Assembly (NCBI GenBank): GCA_002381645.1
Contig: DFXE01000010.1
Location: 286,663-350,662 of the forward strand
Reading direction: 5' to 3'
DNA: 64,000 nucleotides
Source of the DNA: Bacteroidales bacterium UBA4116
Lineage (GTDB): Bacteria; Bacteroidota; Bacteroidia; Bacteroidales; Tannerellaceae
Shown here: positions 25,816-34,763 of the stretch, piece by piece
How the letters are laid out: each line of letters opens with the position of its first letter
How positions within the stretch are numbered: position 1 is the first letter of the stretch
The notes under the pieces: generated by a model
Told to the model about the DNA's origin: nothing
The model's input: only the letters and a program-made list of their open reading frames with translations
Databases searched by the model: none
Program-made: the position numbers and the translations under genes

Positions 25816-28263
25816 TCAAAACTCTGAAATGAGTGAAAACCATTTTCCGGCGGGCGTACCCCATACCTCTTTATAAGTCGCCGTATTAAACTGTGGCCAA
25901 TAGGGAGTATCTTCATTAAAACGCGATTGCATACCTACCGGTATTTCTCCTACTGTCTCTCCGGGCAATGCCGTATATTGTTGAGGGTAGTTACTTCCTT
26001 CTCCCCATATTAACGACTGACCAAACGGATTTTTTCCTACTATCCAGTATAATTGCTGTTCGGCAATATCAATCAATTCATCATCTTTCATGAATTTACC
26101 GCATAATGCGGCAGATTTGCCTGTAGCGAGATGAACCGCCGCATTCCCTTTAAATGAAAACCATACCGGGAAAACCCTCAGGTAATGTTCGTTATCCAAT
26201 TTAAAACCATTTTCAAGTTGTTCCCTGTAATCATCATCCGCACCGCTTCGTATTCCAACCTGAACTGCATAAAAGTTAGCCGAATCTTTTACTTCGTCTA
26301 TATGATATACACCGCTTGGAATCATTCCGTAAGGTTGTACATATCTCATGATATTTTTCAGGTATTCGCCATGTAACCGGATCGAATTTCCCCATGTTTT
26401 AAAGTCTTTATGTAAAGGTTGGGTTTCACATAAGGCGGTTAATGCCTGCATATATAAATTATCGCGCGACTGATGTGTGTAATGTACAATGGATCTTTTT
26501 TCCAGATCGCGGTAAAAGAACCCCCGTGTTTCATTGGCATCACCTATCGGTTCTGTACGCTGGCATTGGATGGTATATTTTATCGCGTCAGCGGCCTTGT
26601 CTGCGTAATAAGATTCACCCGTCAGTTTATAAAGCATACTTGCCGCCCACGAAATGGTCGCCATATACTGGCTTTGCGATGCCATGGCCGCATGGTCTCC
26701 ACCGCCCCCGGCTCCGGATAATTCTTTATATCCATATTTTTCAAAACGTTCGGATGCGAAATTAAAATCTTCCTTTGCCACCTTTTTAAGGTGCTCTTTC
26801 AGCATTTTATCTTTTTCAATCGACATAGCAGCATAGGCTTCAATGCCCGAAAAAAGGAAATTTTCATACGCCCGGTTGTGTACTTTAACCTGGCGTCGGC
26901 CCGAATCGTCTATCGTTCCTATAAAACCGTCTGTCCATAGATTCGTTCCCCAGGTCTGTATACGGTAACCGTCACCCAAACGGGTTTTCAGTATATAATC
27001 CAATCCCCATTGGGCTTCTTCCATTAAGCGCAGGTAAAGGTCCGTATTTTCCTTTTCTTTGGCCTTGTTCGCCATTTCAAGCATAGCAAATGCGATTTCT
27101 CCCGTTTGCAAAGTTTGTTGAGACATATCCGCAGCATCATGCCAACCGCCGTTTACGGTAAACAATAGCCCGTTATGCTCGCCGTTTAAATCCGAATGGC
27201 AGGCTCCGTGTTTCTCCGGTACCGGGTAACCGCATCGTTCGACAAACATAAAATTCAATACCCGCCAGGCGGAATTATCCCATATATCCCTGTTGATATA
27301 AAACGGAAAAGGCGTTATCACGTCGCCGACTTTTAAAAGATATTCTCCTTCTTCCTTAAAATCTGAAAAATCAATTGTTTCAAAATTACCGATTGCACTA
27401 TTGACCGATTGGACCGCACCTTTATAAACAACATTTTTCGTAGTGTTATCTAATATCCGGAAAGTTCCGTCATGGTTGTTTACATTTATAATGGCTGTTT
27501 TTTTACTATCCTTTCCGTATCCGGTAGTGGAGTAGATAATTCGGTTTTCGGCAGGTCTCCATCCACTTACTACTTCCGGATTCTCTATTTGTTGCAGTTC
27601 CACTGCGTCTATATCGAATTTCAGGGAATCACCCATTGTTCTTTCTTTACCGAAAACTTCAATGGCAAAGGATAGTTTGGTCACTTTGTCACGCGCAAGT
27701 TCTGTCATTTCTACAAAGCATTCGTTCCATTGCCCGTTGATAAGGTTTATTTCGTGGTAACCTTCACGTCCGTATTTATCAGGGACTTTAATCTTCCCGT
27801 CGTTTTCAACGTATAAATTCAGGTAAATGCTGCGAGCGCCTTCACAATCGGGATAAATATAAAACTTTATACGGTTGTATTTCCCCCAATCCGAACCTCC
27901 AACATCAAAACTCGCCATAGACGTTCCCCGTCCTAATCCCCAGTCGAGAAATTCATCAATAACAGTGGGAGCCACTAATTTTAAACTATGTTTACCGGTA
28001 ACCCTTCGTTCCGATGTCTGCCTCATTCCGCCTACACCTTTGTGCGACCAGTTATCCATATTTTCCATATCGCATAACATATCGGAATGCAATACTTTTT
28101 TTGTTAACCCATAGGTTTCGAAAGCCTTACTGTAATCCAACGGTAGCGGACTATGGATGTAACCCGTATGGCGGATATCTTCGATCAGCTTTTGGTCGAT
28201 CTGTCCGTATAAAAGACTGTATTGACAGAATACAAACAATAAAAACCAATAATGTTTACTCAT
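25816..28263 (-). CDS. secreted GH9-family glycoside hydrolase
   Basis: An 815-residue secreted enzyme. It has a signal peptide (to about residue 20), a carbohydrate-binding-like beta domain (about 45-220), an N-terminal Ig-like cellulase domain (about 225-320), and a GH9 (alpha/alpha)6 catalytic domain (about 330-815). The catalytic aspartates are in GGWHDAADMSQQT (D-A-x-D, as in the family DAGD motif), and the C-terminal conserved GKNPFGQSLIWGEG and NTATYKEVWG (candidate acid glutamate) are present. GH9 members cleave beta-1,4-glucans and related glycans, with endo and exo forms. It is transcribed away from the SusCD locus and separated by a terminator, so a link to that locus is uncertain. 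Confidence 0.88.
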   Translation of the reverse strand: MSKHYWFLLFVFCQYSLLYGQIDQKLIEDIRHTGYIHSPLPLDYSKAFETYGLTKKVLHSDMLCDMENMDNWSHKGVGGMRQTSERRVTGKHSLKLVAPTVIDEFLDWGLGRGTSMASFDVGGSDWGKYNRIKFYIYPDCEGARSIYLNLYVENDGKIKVPDKYGREGYHEINLINGQWNECFVEMTELARDKVTKLSFAIEVFGKERTMGDSLKFDIDAVELQQIENPEVVSGWRPAENRIIYSTTGYGKDSKKTAIINVNNHDGTFRILDNTTKNVVYKGAVQSVNSAIGNFETIDFSDFKEEGEYLLKVGDVITPFPFYINRDIWDNSAWRVLNFMFVERCGYPVPEKHGACHSDLNGEHNGLLFTVNGGWHDAADMSQQTLQTGEIAFAMLEMANKAKEKENTDLYLRLMEEAQWGLDYILKTRLGDGYRIQTWGTNLWTDGFIGTIDDSGRRQVKVHNRAYENFLFSGIEAYAAMSIEKDKMLKEHLKKVAKEDFNFASERFEKYGYKELSGAGGGGDHAAMASQSQYMATISWAASMLYKLTGESYYADKAADAIKYTIQCQRTEPIGDANETRGFFYRDLEKRSIVHYTHQSRDNLYMQALTALCETQPLHKDFKTWGNSIRLHGEYLKNIMRYVQPYGMIPSGVYHIDEVKDSANFYAVQVGIRSGADDDYREQLENGFKLDNEHYLRVFPVWFSFKGNAAVHLATGKSAALCGKFMKDDELIDIAEQQLYWIVGKNPFGQSLIWGEGSNYPQQYTALPGETVGEIPVGMQSRFNEDTPYWPQFNTATYKEVWGTPAGKWFSLISEF

Positions 28264-28304
28264 GATATTAAGGTATTATTTTAATTTTTATAATTTCAAA
28301 TTAA

Positions 28305-29381
28305 TCATATCCTGTTTGTTTCCGAAATCTCATGCAGAGCATACAGACCTTCAAATACTTCATTTTGCTGTTCTTCTTCCGTCCATCCCTTTTTCGCCAG
28401 TTCCATCCTTACCTGCTCTTCCGTCTTATCTTTTATAAGATGATAATAAGCGAAATCGATTACTTCCGCAGGAACTCTTTGTAAAAGGTATTCTGAGATT
28501 TTCGATACAATACGAATAGAAGCCAGCATCCAGGTAAACCCGGATTGTAAGGCAAAACAAATTAAAAAAATGAGTATGCCATCACCTTTAAATAAACCTA
28601 CGGTAAATCTCAGGTAAATATATTCAATAAAGTTTACAGAAAGAAACATATCGTTGGATATTATTAAATGGTAATGGACATAATAAAATAAGGAATAAAT
28701 CAAAAGGATACAACCGATCAAAATTTGGTTTATTTTTTGTCCGTAATAATTACTGATCCTCATAAGATAGGTAAATATAAAACTCAGCATAAAACCGGTA
28801 AATATCTCATATAATACTAATATGTAGGATGCTTTGTAAGCAAAAAGCCCAAGAAAATATCCTAAAAGCAGAGCGCTTATAAAGCTTCCGGCAAGAAGGA
28901 TACTTGCCTCCGGTTTCTTCCGGGAAAGAGGAGGTGGAAGAGTATCGGGAACGACATAATCATCCCAGTTCCTTTTTTGTTCAAAAGCTGTTGTTATGCT
29001 TGCAAGTCCCTCTTTTGCTAACTCATTGAATATTTCCTGAAAAGCATACATAAATAATTTTACCCGTTTGGAATTACGTCCCATATCCCACATTTCGTTT
29101 CCAAGGGATTTACTTGTTACCTCTATCCTCCTGTAATCATACAATACGGTGATTTTTTCCGTCCATTGATTTAGCTGTCCCTGTATTTTTGCTTCTACAA
29201 TACCTTCTTCTTCATCCTGGAAAACCAGATCCCAGCCTAATTGTTCAAGTGTATTAAGGGTAAGCGGAATAAAGTGTTTCTTTTCGATATTTATTGCCAT
29301 TTTATCTCTGAAAGCCGGTGTCCAGCCTATTTTGTGCTTCTTTCGGATTGTTTTCTCGTAGTCTTTGAATTTTTCAGTCAT
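28305..29381 (-). CDS. multi-pass membrane protein of unknown function
   Basis: A 358-residue protein that I do not recognise. Residues 1-165 are soluble, with an alpha/beta character (TLEQLGWDLVFQDEEEG and KITVLYDYRRIEVTSKSLG). Residues about 175-295 hold four or five membrane helices (ILLAGSFISALLLGYFLG, LVLYEIFTGFMLSFIF, ILIGCILLIYSLFYYV, GILIFLICFALQSGFTWML). The C-terminal tail is charged (KTEEQVRMELAKKGWTEEE). A cytosolic domain followed by a membrane bundle could suggest a sensor or envelope-stress factor, but nothing proves this. It lies 42 bases upstream of the GH9 gene on the same strand, so co-transcription is possible. Confidence 0.7.
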   Translation of the reverse strand: MTEKFKDYEKTIRKKHKIGWTPAFRDKMAINIEKKHFIPLTLNTLEQLGWDLVFQDEEEGIVEAKIQGQLNQWTEKITVLYDYRRIEVTSKSLGNEMWDMGRNSKRVKLFMYAFQEIFNELAKEGLASITTAFEQKRNWDDYVVPDTLPPPLSRKKPEASILLAGSFISALLLGYFLGLFAYKASYILVLYEIFTGFMLSFIFTYLMRISNYYGQKINQILIGCILLIYSLFYYVHYHLIISNDMFLSVNFIEYIYLRFTVGLFKGDGILIFLICFALQSGFTWMLASIRIVSKISEYLLQRVPAEVIDFAYYHLIKDKTEEQVRMELAKKGWTEEEQQNEVFEGLYALHEISETNRI

Positions 29382-29480
29382 ATTACCATTATTTGTTTAA
29401 CAAACCTCAATATTAAAAAAAATAAATTACTATTTTTATAGCAATGCTTATTTAATTGTTTTTACCTCATATTTATTGAC

Positions 29481-29680
29481 ATGAAACCACCTGGGATAAT
29501 TCTCCTTTTACATTTTATTCTACAGGTACCCTGTGCCCAAAACTGGTTATGATCTTTCCCACGAAACGGTTCAGGAAAAGATCATTGAGCAAATAAAATA
29601 TATCCACAGGAAAAAATCTACCTGCATGTAGACAGTATAAATCAGATTATACGGATTGCCCTGATAATAAAATACCTTTG
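29481..29680 (+). pseudogene. possible decayed start of a secreted-protein gene
   Basis: An ATG at 29481 opens a signal-peptide-like stretch (MKPPGIILLLHFILQVPCAQ) that stops at a TGA (29550-29552). One frame over, reading continues as GYDLSHETVQEKIIEQIKYI, and after a further frame change as PQEKIYLHVDSINQ. The last part resembles the QEKIYLH-D start common in large secreted Bacteroidota proteins with MG2-like or carboxypeptidase-regulatory domains. Two frameshifts and the missing remainder suggest a degraded remnant. A chance resemblance is possible. Confidence 0.35.
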
Positions 29681-29693
29681 GAACAATCCGTAA
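29640..29693. repeat. palindromic intergenic element copy 2
   Basis: Starts AATCAGATTATACGGATTG and ends GAACAATCCGTAAAT; TACGGATTG pairs with CAATCCGTA across a loop of about 25 bases. It aligns with the element at 33457-33512 over most of its length and shares the AACAATCCGT arm with the one at 25736-25806. It lies downstream of the minus-strand gene ending at 29771, so it may act as its terminator. Confidence 0.55.
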
Positions 29694-29770
29694 ATAAGTC
29701 ATAAATTAAAACTTTTCAGACTTTTTGGTTTTATCTTGATTAACATACGACTTAACTTGTTATTTGTGTG

Positions 29771-30310
29771 TTATTTCAATTTCTTTCGGTATATGATTTT
29801 TTTGTTCGGGACATCATATATTTCCGTAACAGGACTGTCTTTTAGACTGTATTCTTCACTATATTTGTTGATGACCGGATAAATTTTCATAACTCCCATG
29901 ATAAAGGATAAGCTTCCTTTCATCGGGAATTCAGCTACAAGGAATTCTCCTTCCGGTAGGATTTTAATCTGATATTTACCGGATAATTTGTTGATTGTGG
30001 TGCTATCTGTCTGGTCCAATACACAACCGACATCAGAACGGAGTTTTGTTTTATCCACCTTTTGGGGGTTATCATAAAAAATACCAATTCCCTTAGTTGT
30101 TACCACATTATCTTCATTTAATAAAGTATGGTAAATCCTGTTGGTGTATTTAGAAGATTGGCTGTAGTCGCCTGTCACTTTCTCGTAAACGATCGTTTCT
30201 CCACCCTGCTGATCTGTGGTAAGGGATATCTTTTTAAACCCGCCATAATAAGTATATATACAAAAGATGAGGATGATCAAACTCCCAATAATGATTAACG
30301 TTATTTTCAT
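29771..30310 (-). CDS. GyrI-like/SOUL-fold small-molecule-binding domain protein, membrane anchored
   Basis: A 179-residue protein with one N-terminal membrane segment (ITLIIIGSLIILIFCIYTYY) and a domain resembling the GyrI-like effector-binding fold (GETIVYEKVTGDYSQSS near the start, GIGIFYDNP in the middle, ILPEGEFLVAEFPMKG, and VTEIYDVPNKKIIY at the end). The same layout occurs in short Bacteroidota proteins annotated as GyrI-like. Family members bind small hydrophobic or cationic molecules. It stands between the membrane protein and the hydrolase genes, about 100 bases after the latter. No partner is evident. Confidence 0.6.
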   Translation of the reverse strand: MKITLIIIGSLIILIFCIYTYYGGFKKISLTTDQQGGETIVYEKVTGDYSQSSKYTNRIYHTLLNEDNVVTTKGIGIFYDNPQKVDKTKLRSDVGCVLDQTDSTTINKLSGKYQIKILPEGEFLVAEFPMKGSLSFIMGVMKIYPVINKYSEEYSLKDSPVTEIYDVPNKKIIYRKKLK

Positions 30311-30410
30311 GATTTCATATCTGTTTTGCGTATTTGCTATTGCTTCTTATAAATGTACAAAAATACAGGGTTTGTTTGAGTAACTCTTTGTAAAAAACCG
30401 ACTTTATTAA

Positions 30411-31547
30411 TCACATTGAATTCTGTTCCGCTATTCCCCGGATAGTCCGTATAAATTTTACAGATTCTTCCATATTAGGTGAATGGGCAGAATTTTCAAA
30501 TAAAATGAACTCTTTTTTAGGAGCATCCAAAACCTCTAAATACTTCTCTGCAAGAACCTGCGAAACCTGATAATCATAAGCTCCCTGAATGATATAAAAT
30601 GGAAGATCAATTTTTTTTGATGATATAAAAAGATTATCATTCAGGATGACCGGAAACAAATGTACCATAGAAAAATCGGCACCTGAAAACCAGTTCTTTT
30701 TTTCACTTAGCGTATATCCTTTAAAGACAAAGAACGCCTTGAAAATATCTTGAAAAGTAAGTCCCCGATGCAAATGTCCGATCCCGTATTTATTAAGAAT
30801 TTCAGTCCTTGCTTTCAAAAGATAATCAAGCTGAGGAAAACCATCTGCATTGGGGTTATATTTTACTAACTTTTTAACAACATCCTGGTCATTCATCTCT
30901 TTTGCGTGTTTTAGCATATACTGATAGGCTAAACGTTCTGATTCCGTTTGGTTGGTTATTTGGCCAATACCAATATATGCAAGATAGTCCTCCGGATATT
31001 TTTCTATTGTTTTAACTCCGAGATATGAACCCCAGGAGTGTCCTAAAAGATATATTTTATCCTGGCCGAACCGTGATTTAAGATAGTTTGTAATTTCGCG
31101 CGTATCCTCCACCATTTGCTCAATCGTCATTGTTTGAGGGTCAGTATATTTACTATATGTCATTCCCGCACCTCTCTGGTCCCAGTAACAAACTGTAAAG
31201 TATTTTTCCGGTCGCTCACCTTCTTCTAAATACAATATAAATTGCAGCATAGGTGTACCGGGTCCCCCATGCAAGTATAGTATAACAGGATTATCCGGAT
31301 TTTCTCCCCGGATAAACATACCCTGTTTGATTCCGTTGATGTCTATCCAGACTTTCTCTGAAATAGAGCCTTGAATAATGCCGCCCTCCGGATTTTTCAG
31401 AGGGGGCAGCTTCCCCGGGCTATTTATCCCAACTACGCATAATGCTATAACTAAAAGACCTATAAGGGATAAAAGAATGACTACCATGATCTTTGATGTT
31501 TTCTTGATTTTCTTTTGTTTATTTGGCTCAGCTTGTGCTCTACCCAT
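30411..31547 (-). CDS. alpha/beta hydrolase, proline-iminopeptidase-like
   Basis: A 378-residue protein with an N-terminal membrane segment (IMVVILLSLIGLLVIALCVV) and an alpha/beta-hydrolase domain. It shows the oxyanion-hole motif LHGGPGTPM, the sequence YWDQRGAGMTYS typical of proline iminopeptidases, the nucleophile elbow GHSWGSYLG (Ser) and a late histidine (FENSAHSPN). S33-like enzymes remove N-terminal proline or hydrolyse small esters and amides; the substrate here is unknown. A good promoter precedes it on the minus strand, and it is divergent from the LuxR-type regulator gene 93 bases away, which could control it. Confidence 0.8.
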   Translation of the reverse strand: MGRAQAEPNKQKKIKKTSKIMVVILLSLIGLLVIALCVVGINSPGKLPPLKNPEGGIIQGSISEKVWIDINGIKQGMFIRGENPDNPVILYLHGGPGTPMLQFILYLEEGERPEKYFTVCYWDQRGAGMTYSKYTDPQTMTIEQMVEDTREITNYLKSRFGQDKIYLLGHSWGSYLGVKTIEKYPEDYLAYIGIGQITNQTESERLAYQYMLKHAKEMNDQDVVKKLVKYNPNADGFPQLDYLLKARTEILNKYGIGHLHRGLTFQDIFKAFFVFKGYTLSEKKNWFSGADFSMVHLFPVILNDNLFISSKKIDLPFYIIQGAYDYQVSQVLAEKYLEVLDAPKKEFILFENSAHSPNMEESVKFIRTIRGIAEQNSM

Positions 31548-31566
31548 AATTATGTTTATTTTTGTG

Positions 31567-31597
31567 CAAAGTTATTCGGGATATCATTCTATGTCAA
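31567..31597 (-). promoter_or_regulatory. promoter of the alpha/beta hydrolase gene
   Basis: On the minus strand, TTG (31595-31597), a 20-base spacer, then TAACTTTG (31567-31574), a full match to the TTG/TAnnTTTG pattern. The start codon is about 15-20 bases beyond the expected start of transcription. Confidence 0.6.
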
Positions 31598-31640
31598 TTA
31601 CTAATTTTAGCTAATCTGTGACATTAAAGAACAGAATTTT

Positions 31641-32354
31641 ATGTTTCAAAAAGAAAAAGAGAGGATATGGGAAAAACACCGTCCGTGTATAGAGATGTTG
31701 GCAAAGGTGAATAACAGTAGCGTATTTGTTGCTGAGTACCAAACCCGGTACTGGTTTCTGTCAGATAACTTCAGTATTTTCGGTTATAACTCCGAAGTGA
31801 TCCATTCACAAAATATAGCTCCAGATTTTCTTGAAACCCGGATTCATCCTGATGATTATATTGTCATGTTGGCAACACAAAGAAATCTATTTGATTATCT
31901 TGAATCTATCCCTTTGGGAGAACGGAAAAACTATAAGCATATCTATGAATTAAGGGCACGAAATGCAGAAAATGTTTATATGCGTTTCATTGTTCAGCAA
32001 CAAATATTGGAACTGAATGAGGAGGGTCGTCCGTGGCTTTTGTTGGGCATCATAGATATATCACCCGATATTGCTATGCTTAATCATCTGAAATTACGAA
32101 TTATTAACTACAGGACCGGAGAAACTATATCTTTTCCCATAAACGGTAAAACCTCCGGAATTGAACTTTCGGTAAGGGAAAAAGAAGTTCTCGAACTGGC
32201 ACGTAAAGGTATGATGAGCAAAGAAATATCCGACACACTTTCAATCAGTATCCATACTGTAAATAAACACCGTCAGAACATTATGCAGAAAATGAATGCC
32301 GCTAATGTGCTCGAAGCTATTGACTACGCCAGAAAACTGGGGCTTTTAGACTAA
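31641..32354 (+). CDS. LuxR-family transcriptional regulator with PAS-like N-terminus
   Basis: A 237-residue protein. Residues about 25-150 look like a PAS fold (WFLSDNFSIFGYNSE, then RIHPDDY, and LLLGIIDISPD as the final strand). The C-terminal LuxR-type helix-turn-helix is clear (SVREKEVLELARKGMMSKEI, then SIHTVNKHRQNIMQKM). Such proteins couple a ligand or redox sensor directly to DNA binding. It is divergent from the hydrolase gene, making that operon a candidate target. It has no neighbouring histidine kinase and no receiver domain. Confidence 0.85.
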   Translation: MFQKEKERIWEKHRPCIEMLAKVNNSSVFVAEYQTRYWFLSDNFSIFGYNSEVIHSQNIAPDFLETRIHPDDYIVMLATQRNLFDYLESIPLGERKNYKHIYELRARNAENVYMRFIVQQQILELNEEGRPWLLLGIIDISPDIAMLNHLKLRIINYRTGETISFPINGKTSGIELSVREKEVLELARKGMMSKEISDTLSISIHTVNKHRQNIMQKMNAANVLEAIDYARKLGLLD

Positions 32355-32395
32355 TAGGGTATTCGGACTAAAATAGTTTTCCTCAAATCTGAAAC

Positions 32396-33139
32396 TTACT
32401 TTATACAATCCATTAAGCCTGCAGGTGAAAAATTACCAAAACGCCGGAAATCTTTGTTCATATGTGCTAAATCGTAATATCCACATAAAACGGATATATC
32501 AGATAAGCTGGTTTTAGCATGATGCCCGATGTATTGACACGTAAACCGGAATCGTATTACATTACTGAATAATTTAGGAGATATTCCCACAACCTCCCTG
32601 AACCTACGTTCAAAATGACGTTCGCCTAAACATACTTTTTCGGCTATTTGGCTAACAGTTGTCTGTCCTTTGCTGTTTAAAATGAATGATATAGCATGTG
32701 TTATTCGATTATCGCACATATAAAGCTGGTGTAAACGATTTAAGAAATACTGGTTGATATATGCGATTCGATCCTGCATACGCTCCTTATCAGACAATTG
32801 TTCATAAAAAAAATGATCAAGCAATGTTTCCGAAAAAGGGAATGTTATGCTTTGATTGGTAAATTCAAAAACGGGAATATGGGTAAAAGCTGTTATACCA
32901 CCCGGTGTAAAACGAATACCCATCATCTGTATTGAGCCTACCTGGTAACTGAACTCAAACAAAGAGGTCTTTGTACCAACCAACTGCGCATCTTTCCAAT
33001 TTTTAAAATCAAAGATAATATCAACACAACCGTCGGGAATTATCTGTTGTGTGAAAGGTTTTTCGACGACACCATCCGCTATCCAATAAGCTTCTATCAG
33101 GTGCGAAAGCCGTATGTCAGGTGAATACTCCCGGTACAT
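32396..33139 (-). CDS. AraC-family transcriptional regulator
   Basis: A 247-residue protein with an N-terminal domain of the DUF6597 type (YSPDIRLSHLIEAYWIADG, QQIIPDGCVDIIFDF) and a C-terminal AraC double helix-turn-helix (VSQIAEKVCLGERHFERRFR, then LSDISVLCGYYDLAHMNKDF). Many Bacteroidota regulators of this layout control nearby enzyme genes in response to an unknown signal. It ends 41 bases after the LuxR-type gene ends on the other strand (convergent). It is ten bases downstream of the DUF3781 gene and shares its strand. Confidence 0.88.
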   Translation of the reverse strand: MYREYSPDIRLSHLIEAYWIADGVVEKPFTQQIIPDGCVDIIFDFKNWKDAQLVGTKTSLFEFSYQVGSIQMMGIRFTPGGITAFTHIPVFEFTNQSITFPFSETLLDHFFYEQLSDKERMQDRIAYINQYFLNRLHQLYMCDNRITHAISFILNSKGQTTVSQIAEKVCLGERHFERRFREVVGISPKLFSNVIRFRFTCQYIGHHAKTSLSDISVLCGYYDLAHMNKDFRRFGNFSPAGLMDCIK

Positions 33140-33148
33140 ACTATAAAT

Positions 33149-33412
33149 TTAGGTGTGCATTAACTTATCAACTGTTATTACTCTGTAGGTATTTGAATTG
33201 ATCGTTATTTTAATATTCCTTTCTTCATTTGTTATATAGAAGTTTTTTCCTGCCTTTTGGAAAAATATTTCTTGCGTTTCATTTATATAATCAAAAAGCA
33301 TCTTCTCTATCTCATGTTTTGAGAATTTACTGTTCAGTTTTTTGTTTATCCGGTCGTAAACGAGTTCTGTGTAGCAAATGTTATTTAGAATATCAGTTTT
33401 ATTTTTATTCAT
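33149..33412 (-). CDS. DUF3781 family protein
   Basis: An 87-residue protein that I recognise as DUF3781 from its conserved pattern: ILNNICYTELVYDRINKKL at the start, YINETQEIFFQKAGKNFYIT in the middle and the ending ITINSNTYRVITVDKL. The family is small, soluble and of unknown function. The start at 33412 (MNKNKTDIL) gives the usual family N-terminus; an ATG at 33436 is an alternative. It is nine bases upstream of the AraC-type gene and probably co-transcribed with it. Confidence 0.75.
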   Translation of the reverse strand: MNKNKTDILNNICYTELVYDRINKKLNSKFSKHEIEKMLFDYINETQEIFFQKAGKNFYITNEERNIKITINSNTYRVITVDKLMHT

Positions 33413-33442
33413 TACAATTTGATTGTTTATTAACATGAATAC

Positions 33443-33519
33443 AGGTCAACAAAAAAAATCAGATCATATGGATTGTTTCTGTCACATGATACTTTTGAAC
33501 AATCCGTACAATCTGACCT
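33443..33519. repeat. palindromic intergenic element copy 3
   Basis: CAGATCATATGGATTGTT (33460-33477) pairs with AACAATCCGTACAATCTG (33499-33516), 15 of 18 positions matching and more with G-U pairs. AGGTCA (33443-33448) and TGACCT (33514-33519) extend it. It closely resembles the element at 29640 and lies 21 bases after the stop codon of the aldo/keto reductase gene. Confidence 0.6.
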
Positions 33520-33539
33520 ATCTATATCCGGTATATTTT

Positions 33540-34730
33540 CTATGTCAGAAAAACATCCGGCACGTGTATAACCGGTTTAATAGCGGCAATCTTTTTTGAA
33601 ACATCAAACCCCAAAGTACATTCAACCTGACATTTTCCGCAATTCAAACAGGCTTCATCCGTAAGATTTACTTCAGCTAATGTTTCTTTCGACAAACTCG
33701 CATTCTTATAACCGTAAGCATACATATAAGCCCGCATCAGGTCGGGGACAGGCAGATGCTGAGCACATTGCTGCAGACATTTACCGCATTGCTGGCAATA
33801 TAACATTTCTTTATCGCAAAGGGAAGCCAGGTACTGGCGGTCGCCGGATGTTAAAGACGGATTTTTTGCTGCGGCAAGACAGTCGTCTAACAATTCAAAA
33901 TTGGTAAAGCCGGGAATTGCCGTTGCTATATTTTCGTTTTTCCATACCCATCTCAAACAGGCCTGGCCGTTAATCTGCTTCTTACCATCTGCATCTTCAG
34001 TACCTCCTGTCATCGTTTTCATAGCAACAAAACCGATTCCTGCCCTGGCTCCCCGGGCAATCGCTTCGTCTGTCTCTTTTATATTATCCAGTTTAAAGTT
34101 ATAGCTTAAAAGGATAACATCATAAATACCGGCTTCAATGGCGGCATCTATCTGAGCGGGGTTATGATTATGCATGGAGAAGCCGATGTGCCGTATTTTA
34201 CCATCACTCCTGAATTTTTTTAAAATATCTATTACCCTTTTATCTTTAACCATTTCAGGGCTTTTCAGGTCATGGGCATAAAATATGTCGACATAATCCA
34301 TTTGTAAACGTTTCAAACTGGTATCCAGTAGTTCCGTATACTCTTTTTCAAAATTATCAGACAAGGGATAATCAAATTTTCCTTTTGTTGCGATGGTAAA
34401 TGAGTCGCGGGATTTGTCTTTAAAAAAGTTTCCGAGCATCTCTTCATTCCTTCCGTTTTGGTAGCCGTGCGCCGTATCAAAATGAGTAATACCTGCATTA
34501 TAAGCAGCTCTCACGACATTCGGGTTGTCAGCACGCATAACTCCCATACTTATTACAGGAACCGTAATACCCGTACGTCCCAATGTCCGGACAGGATATT
34601 CATCCTTAGCTTTGCTATTGGATACCGGCAGTTGAGAAGCTGCTGATACATTCGGGATCAATAAAGCGCCCGCTCCGGCAGTAGCCGACAAACGGAAAAA
34701 ATCTCTTCTGTTGACTTTCTTGTTCTTCAT
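33540..34730 (-). CDS. exported aldo/keto reductase with C-terminal 4Fe-4S domain
   Basis: A 396-residue protein with a Tat signal (NRRDFFRLSATAGAGALL), an aldo/keto reductase TIM barrel (about 45-310: RTLGRTGITVPVISMGVM, DTAHGYQNGRNEEMLG with the catalytic Asp and Tyr region, MDYVDIFYAHD), and two C-terminal ferredoxin motifs, CQQCGKCLQQC and CLNCGKCQVEC. This is the AKR plus Fe-S subfamily common in anaerobes. The Tat signal places it outside the cytoplasm, where a NADPH role would be puzzling; electrons may arrive through the Fe-S clusters. It follows the DUF6599 gene by 33 bases and is probably in the same operon. Confidence 0.88.
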   Translation of the reverse strand: MKNKKVNRRDFFRLSATAGAGALLIPNVSAASQLPVSNSKAKDEYPVRTLGRTGITVPVISMGVMRADNPNVVRAAYNAGITHFDTAHGYQNGRNEEMLGNFFKDKSRDSFTIATKGKFDYPLSDNFEKEYTELLDTSLKRLQMDYVDIFYAHDLKSPEMVKDKRVIDILKKFRSDGKIRHIGFSMHNHNPAQIDAAIEAGIYDVILLSYNFKLDNIKETDEAIARGARAGIGFVAMKTMTGGTEDADGKKQINGQACLRWVWKNENIATAIPGFTNFELLDDCLAAAKNPSLTSGDRQYLASLCDKEMLYCQQCGKCLQQCAQHLPVPDLMRAYMYAYGYKNASLSKETLAEVNLTDEACLNCGKCQVECTLGFDVSKKIAAIKPVIHVPDVFLT

Positions 34731-34763
34731 AATAACGGATGGATTTTAATGTTTTTATTTATC

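Larger units (their letters stand above)
29382..29770. other. 389-base intergenic stretch with decayed gene remnant and repeat
   Basis: No intact gene is visible. It holds a probable gene remnant (29481-29680) and the second copy of a palindromic element (29640-29693), each listed separately. Confidence 0.6.
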
